Source of the DNA: Oligoflexia bacterium | GTDB taxonomy: Bacteria > Bdellovibrionota > UBA1018 | Assembly: GCA_031292385.1 (NCBI GenBank) | Contig: JARLHE010000050.1 | Span: 1-36,540 of the forward strand | Direction of reading: 5' to 3' | Length of the DNA stretch: 36,540 bases | Part shown: piece after piece, positions 23,471-33,600 of the stretch | Layout of the letters: each line of letters begins with the position of its first letter | How positions within the stretch are numbered: position 1 is the first letter of the stretch | Position numbers and translations under genes: made by a program | The notes under the pieces: model-generated | What the model was told of the DNA's origin: nothing | Databases searched by the model: none | The model's input: the letters and a program-made list of their open reading frames with translations, nothing else

Positions 23471-24574
23471 ATGCTTCGGGTAGCGCTGCATACCTTGATC
23501 ATCCTGCTTTCCTTACCAAGCGCTTGGGCCGCTCCGGACACCGCTACCCTTCCCTCGCCGACGCCTTCGACATCGCCGGCGCCCCCCCCGACTCCCTCGG
23601 GCGAAGAGACCAAGCCGACGCCTTGGACGGCCCAGCTCCGCATCAAAAAGACGGCGCTCAATAAAGAGATCGCCGGACTCACTTTCGCCGAATCGGAAGT
23701 CCCGATTTCGCTTCGGCCCCAAGGCGACAAACTCCGGCCCTTGATCGCCGTTCACGGTCATTTCCGGCGCCCCGGCTGGGCGCTTTATGCGGGTAAAGTG
23801 CTGCTCGTCCCCGCGGGGCCGGCGGACGCCAATCGCGCGGATTTCTCGCTCTATCTTTATTTGAAAGATCGTTACGATACCGCCACTTTCACCGCTCGCG
23901 GCCCCAAAGGCGAAACGGAGACCGAGCAAATCATCGTGCTCTCTCCGGATGCGCAGGAATTCAGCATCCGCCCCGGCTGGGGCGAGCTTGTTTTTTCGAT
24001 CGGAGCGACCTCATTTTATTATTACCAAACCCAGTACGGTAACTTCAGCTCCCATACCGGCCTGTTGCAACTCGCCTATACAACTCCTGACTGGCGCTCC
24101 AACTTCGGCCTGCTCGCCAAGGTGCAGACCACGCTACTGACCTTCTCGTCCTCGCCATCGGGATTGGGCCCGCAGCTGATCGAGGGCAAATTGGACGGCA
24201 GCTACAAACTTCGGCCGCTGCTGAAAAAGAAACTCGAGCTCAAAGCTCTTCTCGGCGTGAGTTATCTTTCGATGCTTTCAAACGGGAGCCCGTTCGGGTT
24301 CGCCAATTTATTGGCGGGCGAAGCAGGCGTCAGCGCGACCTACTCACTCGGGCCGAGATCCGGCCTGATCGGCGATTTCCGCTACATCCCTCTTTCCGGA
24401 ATCATCAGCTTCTCCCAGTGCGGAGTCGACATGGATTTTGGATGGACCCGCACGCTGCAGAACCGACACCGTGTCGAAATTGGCCTAGGTTATTTTGGAT
24501 ACGCCTACCAGCCCAACACTACTACGGTTGTACGCGCCAGCACGCTTTCCCTCCGTTTAGGCTACAGCATCTAA
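23471..24574 (+). CDS. Secreted protein with probable outer-membrane beta-barrel domain
   Basis: A 367-residue exported protein: signal peptide (cleavage probably at AWA before APDTA), a Pro/Thr/Ser-rich linker to about 50, a beta-rich domain at about 50-165 (IAVHGHFRRPGWALYAGKVLLVP, LYLYLKDRYDTATFTA), then repeated amphipathic strands at about 170-367 with alternating hydrophobic and polar residues and many Tyr/Phe/Gly, closing in LSLRLGYSI. This is typical of a small outer-membrane barrel. No named family is recognised. It diverges from motA, sharing a short control region. The ATG at 23471 has no clear ribosome site. Confidence 0.68.
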   Translation: MLRVALHTLIILLSLPSAWAAPDTATLPSPTPSTSPAPPPTPSGEETKPTPWTAQLRIKKTALNKEIAGLTFAESEVPISLRPQGDKLRPLIAVHGHFRRPGWALYAGKVLLVPAGPADANRADFSLYLYLKDRYDTATFTARGPKGETETEQIIVLSPDAQEFSIRPGWGELVFSIGATSFYYYQTQYGNFSSHTGLLQLAYTTPDWRSNFGLLAKVQTTLLTFSSSPSGLGPQLIEGKLDGSYKLRPLLKKKLELKALLGVSYLSMLSNGSPFGFANLLAGEAGVSATYSLGPRSGLIGDFRYIPLSGIISFSQCGVDMDFGWTRTLQNRHRVEIGLGYFGYAYQPNTTTVVRASTLSLRLGYSI

Positions 24575-24585
24575 GCTATCTATTT

Positions 24586-24600
24586 AGACCTTAAGGTCTT
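24586..24600 (+). terminator. Short palindrome after the beta-barrel gene
   Basis: AGACC-TTAA-GGTCT at 24586-24599 is a perfect 14-nt palindrome followed by TTT, starting 11 nt after the stop. The stem is only 5 bp and the U-run is short, so it is a weak terminator candidate, or alternatively a binding site. Confidence 0.35.
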
Positions 24601-24674
24601 TCCCCAGACAACCGACAGGTAAACTGAAAGATTGGATTCTTTAACGGATTGATTTGGTCAAGAACTATGGTTAA

Positions 24675-24724
24675 ACTTAAAGGGTCAGCAATAGCGATCT
24701 TTAAGTGGCCAGGGTCATTCCTGG
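24675..24724 (+). promoter_or_regulatory. Structured leader before the giant repeat lipoprotein
   Basis: ACTTAAAG (24675-24682) and CTTTAAGT (24699-24706) form a perfect 8-bp inverted repeat around 16 nt. CCAGG (24709-24713) and CCTGG (24720-24724) form a second small stem directly after it. AGGGTCA occurs at 24681 and again at 24711. The structure ends 28 nt before the ATG at 24753, so it may be an operator or a translational leader. No known riboswitch class was recognised. Confidence 0.35.
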
Positions 24725-24752
24725 GAACAGAGGTACGTGAAAGGTCGAAGGC

Positions 24753-27700
24753 ATGAAGTTCAGTCTCGCAAGCAACATAGAGTCGCGCCATGTGCTCCGA
24801 GTCGCGGGAATCGCAATCGGAGTCGCGCTCTCCGTATTTGCCGGCACGGCTTGTATGCCTGTCGAGCAGGCTCTTCCCATTCCATCGCCGACACCGGCCG
24901 CTTCAGCCATTCCACCCGAGTACGCGGGCTTCACGGGTCTTGTTTCCGCGAACACGACGGGTGCGACCAAAGTAAAGCTTTCCTGGTATCAATCGAACGA
25001 TCCGAAGGTCGTTGCCTACAACATCTATGACGTGACCAATCGCTTCAGCCCGAAGCTCGTCAAAACGGTTTCGGTCCCTGCGAGCTTTACGACCATCACC
25101 AGTCCGACGGTGGCGAATGAAACGCTTTACGTCTTTCGCGCCAGGGCCGCCGACGCTCAAAACAACGAAGACAGCAATACCGTCGACCTTTCAGCGATTC
25201 CGTACGGCGGCGTGACGGGTGCGACCGTGCAAACCAGCACCTCGGCCTTGATCACCTTCAATGACGGAAGTAACGCGGACCAAGTCAACGTGTACTGCTC
25301 GACCGACGGCGGCCAGACCTATGTCCTCATGTCGGCGCTGCCCAATTACACGCAAACCTCGACGACGCTGACGGGCTTGACCTCGGGTACGACGTACACT
25401 TGCCGGGTCGCGCTGCAAATCGGGAATTTCGTCGACAATAATACCAATACGGTGACGTTCACCCCGATCGGACAGGCCACTCAACTCGTTTTCGACACCG
25501 AACCTGGAGGCGCGATCGCGGGTATCCCCCTGGGGCCTCAACCCGTCGTCAAGATTTTCGATACGAACAATAATCTGGTCACCGCGGGACCGGACGCGAA
25601 CGCGACGATCACCCTCAGCATTTCGACGGCTTCGCCTTCGGGCGCGGCCGGGACGGTCGTGGGAACCTTGACCGCCACTAAAGGCGTCGCGACATTCTCG
25701 AATATTACTTTCAACACCGCCGGCAATTTCATTTTGACCGCGACGAAGAACGACACCTCTTCCATGACTTACGGATCCGGACCGCTCACGGCGGATTCTA
25801 CCCAATTCACCGTCACTCCGGGCCCGGTATCGCCCGCGTTTTCGACCATCAGCACGAGCGTGACCGCTCCGGCCGTCGCGCCGCTGGTCGCCAACGGAAC
25901 CGCCGCATACAACGTCAACATCACCCTGGCCGACCAATTCGGAAACGTCATCACGGGAGTGAAGCCGCAGTTCGCCTCGACCGTCGCCGCGGATACGACT
26001 TCCCAACCGACGAGCGCCACGAATGCCAGCGGTCAAACGAGCGGGAATCTTTCTTCCACGGTAGCAGGCACGCGAACGATCAGCATCAGCTCGCCTGCGG
26101 GACTCACGTCCGTCACCAGCAGCGTGGTTTTCGTTCCTGGCCCCGCCACCAAGGTCGGCTTCAATCAACAGCCGGTCACTTCTCCGGCGGGACCGGCGGG
26201 TTTGAATAATTTCCAGGTCGCGATCGAAGATGCGCAAGGCAATATCGTCACCAGCTCCACCGCGACCGTGACGGTTTCCATTTTCGTGAACCCAGGCGGA
26301 GGAGCCCTAAGCGGCACCGCCTCGGCCGCGGCGGTCAACGGCATCGCCACCTTCACCGGCTTGGGCATCAATCACACCGGCACGGGTTATAAACTGGTCG
26401 CCAACTCGACCGGCTTGACGGTTGCCTACAGCAACGCTTTCAACATCACTTCCGGCGTGCCGGCCAAGATCGGCGTCACCGGCCCGGCCACCGTGGTATC
26501 GGGATCGTGCAGCACCGCGATCACGATTCAACTTCAGGACTTCGCGGGCAACCCCGCGAACGCCACCGCCAACACGCCGGTCAACGTGACCGGCCTGGGC
26601 AGCGGCGCTTTGTATACCAGCAGCTCTTGCGCGGGAACCGCGAGCTCAAACACGATCACGTTCACGACCGGTTCCAACACAAAGACTTTCTATCTGAAAG
26701 ACAACGCGGCCGAAGCGCTGACGATGACCGTGACCGATCCGGCATCGGTCATGTCATCGGGCTCTCTCGCGATCGCTGCGACGCCTGATCAGATCGCCCT
26801 GGGCGGCCCGGCTACCGTCGTCGCCGGTAAATGCTCGAGCGCGTTCTCGATCGTCACCGCCGGAAACAACGGCAATCCGGGTCCGGTCGCCGCCAATACC
26901 ACGGTGGATATCACCGGAATCTCCGGCTCTCACGCCAGCCTCTTCACGGATTCCGCCTGCACGACATCCGTGAGCGCGACGAACGTTACGCTTGCCGCGG
27001 GAACCAGCTCGACGAATATTTACCTGAAAGACAGCACGTCGGAATCCCTCACCTTAGCCGTGTTGGATCCCGCCAGCATCATGACGACGACTTCGGCGTC
27101 ACTGAACGTCACTATCACTCCCTCCAATATCAACTTCACGGGGCCCACCACCGTGGTTTCCGGAACTTGCGGCGCTAGCACCGCCTATACCGTCCAGCTC
27201 CAGGATGCCGCGGGCAACGCGGTCGTCTCGTCCGCTTCCGCGACGACGCTCACCATGAACGGACTGGGCGGCACTCAGGGTGTCTTTTACACCTCGAGCT
27301 CGTGCACCGGCGCCGCGATCGGAACGACGGTGACGATCCCGATGAACTCATCGAGCGTCACGCTTTATTTCCGCGACAACGCGGCCGAGACCTTGCATCT
27401 TTACGTCTCCGACCCGGCCAACAACATGGCGAACTCGCAAACGATCACGGTCGGCGTTTCGCCGTCCGCGCTCCAGATCACCGGCCCGAGCCCTGCTTCG
27501 GCCAAGACCAATGTCTGCGCGGGACCGTTTACCGTGAACACGATGGATGGCTCGGGCAATATCGATGCCGCGATCACGCCGATCACGGTCAATCTGAGCG
27601 GCGCCGGGAGCTCGGCAAGCTTCTATAGCGACAGCGCTTGCAGCAATACCGCGACGTCCCTGAATTTCACTTCGGGCGTCAGCGCGAAAACCTTCTATTT

Positions 27701-30689
27701 GATGGGGCTCTATCCGGCATCCAACCTGGTCCTCACGGCGACGGACGCCGCGAGCGTGCTCAGCAGCGGCACCATGAACTTCGCGATCACCGCGGCACCG
27801 GGCTTCGTCGGCACGCAAAACGGAAGCCTGCAATGGTTCCAAACCGGAGTCACTCCGGTCGCCGCTCGAATCGATGGGCCGCAAGGCGTGCGCGGGCTGC
27901 ACTTTGATTCCACGCACACTTATCTTTACGTCGCCGACCTGTCTGGGCAACGGGTATTGAAATATAATTACGCGACTCAGAGTTACGTCGGTTGGACCGG
28001 AAGCTACTCAGCGTCCGGTAGCATCCGCATGACCGGAAGCAACGTGAACCCCACGATCAGCGTCGAATGCCAAAACTACGGGCCTTCGCAAGACCGAGTG
28101 GGCCTCCCGGGCTGGTGTACCGGCGGCACCGCCAGCAACTCCTGGGGGACAGTCACTGGAGGGGGCTTTTACTCGCCGACCGCCGTGACGGATGACGGCA
28201 CTTACCTCTACATCAGTCAGGCGAACGGCAGCTCGCTTGCGAAGGTGAATGCCTCGACCGGACTTTTTGTCGGCTGGATCGGTCGAGTCAATGGCTCAAG
28301 CCCGACCGGCGCGGCCATTCAAGATGGTAGTGTCGCGGGCTGTACGTCCACCACCACCGGCAATGTGACTCCAGGCTGGTGCTACGGCGGCAACAATTAC
28401 AATACGGACCAAGGAAGTGGGACAGTTGGCGGAAAAAATCCTTATAACCTCGGAGACGGCGGTATTTACAGCTCCAATGCGATCACCTACGCGCAGGCCG
28501 CGACCGGTAATTACATCTACGTGGGCACGCAGGGAATGATCAATCGTTACAATGCCAGCACCGGCCAGTTCATGGGTTGGATCGGATGGGTAGGCAATAA
28601 AACCGGGATGTCGAATCCAAGCGACTTACCGACGGGTACCTGCTCAAGCGCGTCCAATAACGCCGTCACTCCGGGTTGGTGCATGAACGGGGTTTCAAGC
28701 AATATCAATGCGGGACAAAATCCGGGCGCCGTCAACCAACCCTCTGGCATTTATGCGGATCCCGTCCATGACATTCTCTACGTGGTTCACACCGATAACG
28801 GCGGCACCGTCACGATGTATCACCTGAATTCGGGTGCGCCTTATACGAACTTGACTAGCCCATATGCAGGCGCCGGCCCGATTCTTTTCACTAACAAAGG
28901 CTGGGCCGGGCCGAATGCGATCACCTACGACAGCACGTCGGGATTTTTCTACGTCGCCGACACGAACCGCGTGGTGAAAATGGATATTTATGGAAACGTC
29001 TGGGGCTGGGTCGGCAAGGTCAGCAGCACGAGCGGGCTGAGCGGTGCCTGCTCGACCTTGGTTGTCAACGCCGATACCCTGGGCTGGTGTACTGGAGGAT
29101 CAACGAAGATCGGCATGGACGAACAATCGTTCAATTACCTTTGGGCAATCGAGAATGACGGAAGCGGAAATCTGCTGACCGGCCAGGGCATGTATTTCCC
29201 GGCGATCAAAAAATGGAATATCAGCAGCGGCGATTACGAAGGCACCCTGGGGCTTGCAAGCACAAGCGCCAACAGTTGGTCGGCCGATGCAACCAGCTAC
29301 GCTTCATTGTACGGATACGATGACCGATCGATGTACACCCCTGATGCGATGTACAACGATGGAACCTATCTCTACATCGTCGAGCGGTACGCGGCTCGAA
29401 TCAAGAAAGTCAATATGGCGACCGGAGCGGTCGTCGGTTGGATCGGAGGCATTACAACCGTGCCGACTGGAGGCGCATCGGGCTGCACGAGCGCGAACCC
29501 AATGGGTGCGTCACCCGGTTTCTGCTTGGGAGCGCTTTTTCAGCCCACGTCTCAATTTGCAAACCTTTGGGGCCAGATGATCAGCGCGAACACCGACGGG
29601 ATCATGGATCAACCCTTTGGGATCACCGGTGACGGCACTTATCTTTATGTGACCGATAACGCGCTCCATCGCATTCAAAAATTCAATGCCTCGACCGGCG
29701 CTTACATCGGCTGGGTCGGCGGCATCGGAACTTCACCTACCGGCGGCGCTTCCGCGGGACAAGGAACGGGCACGGCTACGCTGGGTTGGTCGACCGGCGG
29801 CATGTCGCAATCCGGAACGGGCGATGGATTCCTCTGGAACCCGGTGGCCATCACGACCACGGGTGGCACGCTCTATGTCGTCGATTACAATAACGAGCGC
29901 ATCGCATCTTATAACGCGGCATCGGGTGCTTTCTTAGGATGGATCGGCCGGCCAAACGGAACGCCTACTCAATGCACTACTTCAAGCAACGGTCAATATA
30001 CGGTCTCGACGAACTTCGCGGCCTTGACCACCTCCAACTGGTGTAAAGGCGCAACCGCGCAATACGCCGCTGGAACGGGTGGTCACTCGGATTACGGTGG
30101 GGGCTTTGCCTTCAATATCCCGAATATTTATGGAGACATGTGGGCTGGTATTGCGACCGATGGATCGAATCTCTACATCTCCAACCCGGGTAATTACCGC
30201 ATCGACAAGTTCAATCTCCAAGGAAACTATCTGGGATCGACCTCGAGCCAGTGGCTGAATTACACGTCGACGTGGACGACCAATACGGCAACGCTCGGAG
30301 CTTGGTACAATTACACCTGCTGGTACCCGCAAGGCTTGTGGATGGATACGAGCCAGACCCCCCCGGTCCTCTACGGAACCGGAAACGGCGATTGTAACAC
30401 GAACGGCGCGAGCGTCGCTTGGAAACTGAACGCGAACACCGGCACGATGATCGGTTGGCAGGGGGCCATTCTTCCGCAAGGCGCTCCCTATTACGGAAGC
30501 ACTCCGACCGGCGGCGCGGCAGGCTGCTCCGGCGCCTCGGGCACGACCCCGGGCTGGTGCCAAGGCGGAACGAGCGCTCTGGGTTATACGCTCGGCGGTT
30601 TTGTGAACGGCTTCAGCATCAATGGTGACTCTAACTTTGTGTACATCAGCGATGAAAACACTCACCGGGTTACACGCCTGCCGAAATAA
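24753..30689 (+). CDS. Giant surface lipoprotein: Fn3/Ig-like repeats and NHL-type propeller
   Basis: A 1978-residue predicted lipoprotein with lipobox GTAC (Cys34). Order: one or two fibronectin-III-like domains (about 55-240, with YNIYDVTNRFSPKLVKTV, LTGLTSGTTYTCRVAL); two or three invasin/Big-type Ig-like repeats (about 240-570, with TQLVFDTEPGG, VKIFDTNNNLV, GVATFSNITFNTAG); four cysteine-paired Ig-like repeats (about 577-1015); then an NHL/YVTN-like beta-propeller region (about 1015-1978) with strands such as GTYLYISQ, LYVVDYNNERI, IQKFNASTGAYIGWVG, and eight inserted GW(I/V)G ... GWCxGG elements. It is probably displayed on the cell surface for adhesion or recognition. AAGG lies 8 nt before the ATG. 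A second lipoprotein gene starts 3 nt after the stop. The exact function is unknown. Confidence 0.83.
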   Translation: MKFSLASNIESRHVLRVAGIAIGVALSVFAGTACMPVEQALPIPSPTPAASAIPPEYAGFTGLVSANTTGATKVKLSWYQSNDPKVVAYNIYDVTNRFSPKLVKTVSVPASFTTITSPTVANETLYVFRARAADAQNNEDSNTVDLSAIPYGGVTGATVQTSTSALITFNDGSNADQVNVYCSTDGGQTYVLMSALPNYTQTSTTLTGLTSGTTYTCRVALQIGNFVDNNTNTVTFTPIGQATQLVFDTEPGGAIAGIPLGPQPVVKIFDTNNNLVTAGPDANATITLSISTASPSGAAGTVVGTLTATKGVATFSNITFNTAGNFILTATKNDTSSMTYGSGPLTADSTQFTVTPGPVSPAFSTISTSVTAPAVAPLVANGTAAYNVNITLADQFGNVITGVKPQFASTVAADTTSQPTSATNASGQTSGNLSSTVAGTRTISISSPAGLTSVTSSVVFVPGPATKVGFNQQPVTSPAGPAGLNNFQVAIEDAQGNIVTSSTATVTVSIFVNPGGGALSGTASAAAVNGIATFTGLGINHTGTGYKLVANSTGLTVAYSNAFNITSGVPAKIGVTGPATVVSGSCSTAITIQLQDFAGNPANATANTPVNVTGLGSGALYTSSSCAGTASSNTITFTTGSNTKTFYLKDNAAEALTMTVTDPASVMSSGSLAIAATPDQIALGGPATVVAGKCSSAFSIVTAGNNGNPGPVAANTTVDITGISGSHASLFTDSACTTSVSATNVTLAAGTSSTNIYLKDSTSESLTLAVLDPASIMTTTSASLNVTITPSNINFTGPTTVVSGTCGASTAYTVQLQDAAGNAVVSSASATTLTMNGLGGTQGVFYTSSSCTGAAIGTTVTIPMNSSSVTLYFRDNAAETLHLYVSDPANNMANSQTITVGVSPSALQITGPSPASAKTNVCAGPFTVNTMDGSGNIDAAITPITVNLSGAGSSASFYSDSACSNTATSLNFTSGVSAKTFYLMGLYPASNLVLTATDAASVLSSGTMNFAITAAPGFVGTQNGSLQWFQTGVTPVAARIDGPQGVRGLHFDSTHTYLYVADLSGQRVLKYNYATQSYVGWTGSYSASGSIRMTGSNVNPTISVECQNYGPSQDRVGLPGWCTGGTASNSWGTVTGGGFYSPTAVTDDGTYLYISQANGSSLAKVNASTGLFVGWIGRVNGSSPTGAAIQDGSVAGCTSTTTGNVTPGWCYGGNNYNTDQGSGTVGGKNPYNLGDGGIYSSNAITYAQAATGNYIYVGTQGMINRYNASTGQFMGWIGWVGNKTGMSNPSDLPTGTCSSASNNAVTPGWCMNGVSSNINAGQNPGAVNQPSGIYADPVHDILYVVHTDNGGTVTMYHLNSGAPYTNLTSPYAGAGPILFTNKGWAGPNAITYDSTSGFFYVADTNRVVKMDIYGNVWGWVGKVSSTSGLSGACSTLVVNADTLGWCTGGSTKIGMDEQSFNYLWAIENDGSGNLLTGQGMYFPAIKKWNISSGDYEGTLGLASTSANSWSADATSYASLYGYDDRSMYTPDAMYNDGTYLYIVERYAARIKKVNMATGAVVGWIGGITTVPTGGASGCTSANPMGASPGFCLGALFQPTSQFANLWGQMISANTDGIMDQPFGITGDGTYLYVTDNALHRIQKFNASTGAYIGWVGGIGTSPTGGASAGQGTGTATLGWSTGGMSQSGTGDGFLWNPVAITTTGGTLYVVDYNNERIASYNAASGAFLGWIGRPNGTPTQCTTSSNGQYTVSTNFAALTTSNWCKGATAQYAAGTGGHSDYGGGFAFNIPNIYGDMWAGIATDGSNLYISNPGNYRIDKFNLQGNYLGSTSSQWLNYTSTWTTNTATLGAWYNYTCWYPQGLWMDTSQTPPVLYGTGNGDCNTNGASVAWKLNANTGTMIGWQGAILPQGAPYYGSTPTGGAAGCSGASGTTPGWCQGGTSALGYTLGGFVNGFSINGDSNFVYISDENTHRVTRLPK
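26481..27800 (+). repeat. Four cysteine-paired Ig-like repeats in the giant protein
   Basis: Units start at 26481, 26805, 27141 and 27483 (108, 112 and 114 residues apart). Each has GPATVVSGxC or a variant near its start, a central (Y/F)(T/S)xS(A/S)C, and (later) TFYLKDNAAEALTMTVTDPAS or a variant. The first cysteine of the last unit is displaced (GPSPASAKTNVC). Two cysteines per unit suggest one disulfide each. Confidence 0.75.
27990..30569 (+). repeat. Eight GW(I/V)G...GWCxGG elements
   Basis: The GWxG tetrads start at 27990, 28272, 28575, 29004, 29436, 29709, 29937 and 30453. Each usually follows a strand of the type N-x-x-T/S-G-x-(F/V/Y)-(V/I/M/L) and is followed by a Thr/Gly/Ser-rich loop with one cysteine, then (P/L)GWCxGG. 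The sixth copy has neither cysteine (GWSTGG at 29784). The seventh reads SNWCKGA and the fifth GFCLGA. Confidence 0.75.
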
Positions 30690-30692
30690 GCG

Positions 30693-33600
30693 ATGCAAAA
30701 GGATCTGGATCGCATCACACTTATCGCCGTCATCGCGCTGGCCAGCGGCTGCCGCGTGGGAGGGGGAATCACCGCCAGCCCGCCCACCCAGGCGGTCGTG
30801 CCGATCGTCACGATACCGACGATCGCCGTTCCGGCGACCACTCCTTTTTATTCGCAAGGCAACTCGGTCAGCATCAGCGGAATGTGCATGACCGGGGATC
30901 GGGTCATTCTCGGAAGCGATGGCTCGGATCAGCAACTCTGCGAAAACTCCGCCTTCAGCTTCACGGTCAACCGCTCGACCGATGGCGTCTACACGTTTCT
31001 GATCACGCAGGAAGACACGTATCAAAATATCTCAAAACCCGCGTCGTTGGTCTGGGTACGGGCGACCAGCATCGCGCCTCCCATTATCACAAGTCCCGCG
31101 ATCACTCCGTTCGCCTCTTCGGCGAGCTCCCTGACGATTGCGGGCAGCTGCGAAACCGGAGCGACGGTTTCTCTTTCAGGCGATGGCACCGGGTCGACGG
31201 TTTGCGTGAATTCCCAGTTCAGCATCAACCAGCCGAAAGCCGCGGATGGGGATTACTCGATTCAGGTTTCACAAACCGACCCCGCGAGCAACACGGCCAG
31301 CACGAATCTGGTCTGGAAAAAGCACGCTCTGACCCTGACCCCGAACAACCCGATGCTGGTCGTGAATACGAGCAATGTTTTCACCCCGAGCGGCGGCTCG
31401 GGGACCTACACTCTTTCGCTCACGACCAACAACTCCGGTGCCACGCTCAATACCGCGACCGACACTTATACCGCCGGGGTCGTCGCCAAGGCGACCGACG
31501 TCCTCAAGTTGACGGACTCGCTCGGCGCCAGCACCAGCGTAACCATCACGACGGAGGCAGGAGCGCCGGATCATCTGATGATCTCCGCCTCCGGTAACGC
31601 GCAAACCCAAAGCATAGGCAGCGTGCTGACGACTCATCCGCAGGTCCAGGTCGTCGACCAGTTCGGAAACGGGGTTTCAGCTTTTGAACTTTATTTCCGT
31701 GTCACCAACGGCGATGCCCAAGTACTCAGCTCCCCCGTCCAAACCTCCGACAGCAACGGCTACGCGTCGGTTTCGATGCGACTCGGCTATTCGGCAATCG
31801 TAAATGACTTGGAAGTCTCCGGCTTCACCAGCGTGCTCCCCGACCTGGCCGCGACCGGGAACGCTAACGTCATTCTAACCGAACAAACGAGCAATGTCGG
31901 AACCGGGAAGTTCGGATCGGCCTTTCTGGTCGGCTCAAGCCCCGGGCAAATGATCTTGGCCGATTTCCGAGGTACCGGGAAACAAGATATCGCGCTCGTG
32001 AATTCCAGCGACTCCGATGTCGGCATTCTGCTTTCGAACGGTAACGGGGTCTATCAGGCCATGACCCATTACTCGACCTGTGCCAGCCCGAGCGGCCTCG
32101 TTGCCGGAAAATTCGCGACGAAGACGAACAATAATGTGGATCTCATCGTCACCTGCGCCGGATCGAATGAGTACAGCGTACTTCTCGGCAATGGAAACGG
32201 GACATTTCAAACGACGGCACCCTATTCCGTCACCGGGGCCGAGTCCGGGCCGGTTGCCATCGTCGCGGGCGATTTCAACAAGGACGGATATCTCGACTTC
32301 GCCATCTTATCATCGGCCGGAGCGGGCATTTACCTGGGAAATGGCGATGGCACCTTCCAGGCCCCGACGGTGGACTACGCGGCCGGCGGCTCTCCGAGCG
32401 CGATCGCCGCCGGCGATTTGAATAACGACGGCTATCCGGATCTGGTGGTCACCAATTCCGCGGATGGAACCGTCAGCGTACTGATCAATAACAAAGACGG
32501 CACCTTTGCCCCGCAGGTCGTGACGGCGGTTGATGGCGACCCGGTTGCGCTCGCGATCGCCGACGTGAATAAAGACGGTTTTCTCGATGTCGTCGTCGCC
32601 AACACCGCCACCAGCGACGTGAGCGTATTGTTGAATAACGGATCGGGCGTATTGGATGCCGCCGTAAACTTGCCGGTAGGAAACGCGCCCGATGCCATCG
32701 TGGTCGCCAATCTCAACGGAGACACTGATCCCGATATCGCTGTCGCCAACAGTACGGACAACACGATCGAACTGCTTTTTGGCGCGGGTAACGGGACGTT
32801 CCCGACCTCGGCCACGTTTGATGTCCTTTCCGATCCGGTGGCGCTGGCTGCCGGAGACGGCAATGGCGATGGAAACATGGATCTCTACTCCGTGAGCGAA
32901 GGCATGCAGGAAGTCCAGTTCTTGCCTGGAAGCGGTTCCGGCAGTTTTGGCTTCGTTTCGACCGTGCCCACCAGCCCGATCGCGGCTGCTGCCGCGGATT
33001 TTAACGGGGATGGCAAACAGGACATGGTCGTGGTGACGAGCGGCGCGAACAATAACGTCAAAATTTTCCTGGGCTCCGGCAATGGCCTATTCACTCTCAA
33101 ATCGACGCTATCAGCGGGCAATATGCCATCAGCCGTCGTCACCGCGGACCTTGACGGGGATGGCAATCCTGACTTCGTGGTCGCGAACAATAGCTCGTCC
33201 AATATCAGCGTCTTTTTCGGCAAAGGCGACGGAACGTTCCAAACGCCGGTTCCATACGGCGTAGGTGCCGCTCCGACCGCGATCGCCGTTGGCGACTTCA
33301 ATGGCGATGGCATTTTGGACTTGGCGGTGGCAAGCAGTACCGCGAACAGCGTTCGAATCCTGCTGGGAAGCGCGGGCGGCACCTTTACCATCAAGGGCGA
33401 TTACACGGCCGGCGCGTCCCCACAAGGTTTGGTCACGCTCGACTTGAACCACGACGGGAAACTGGATCTGGTCTCGGCGAACGGAAGCGACGGCTCCGTG
33501 AGCGTTCTCCTGGGGAACGGGGATGGGTCGTTCCGGACCCATGTGGACTATCTCGCGGGCGGGGGAACCAGCGCGGTCGCAGCCGGCGATTTCAACGGGG

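Noticed and set aside
25191..26237. 348-codon minus-strand frame inside the giant gene
   Set aside because: Arg/Asp-rich antisense frame produced by the Ser/Thr/Ala codons of the repeat protein.
29982..31025. 347-codon minus-strand frame across the two giant genes
   Set aside because: It runs opposite the junction of two real genes and has no recognisable signal.
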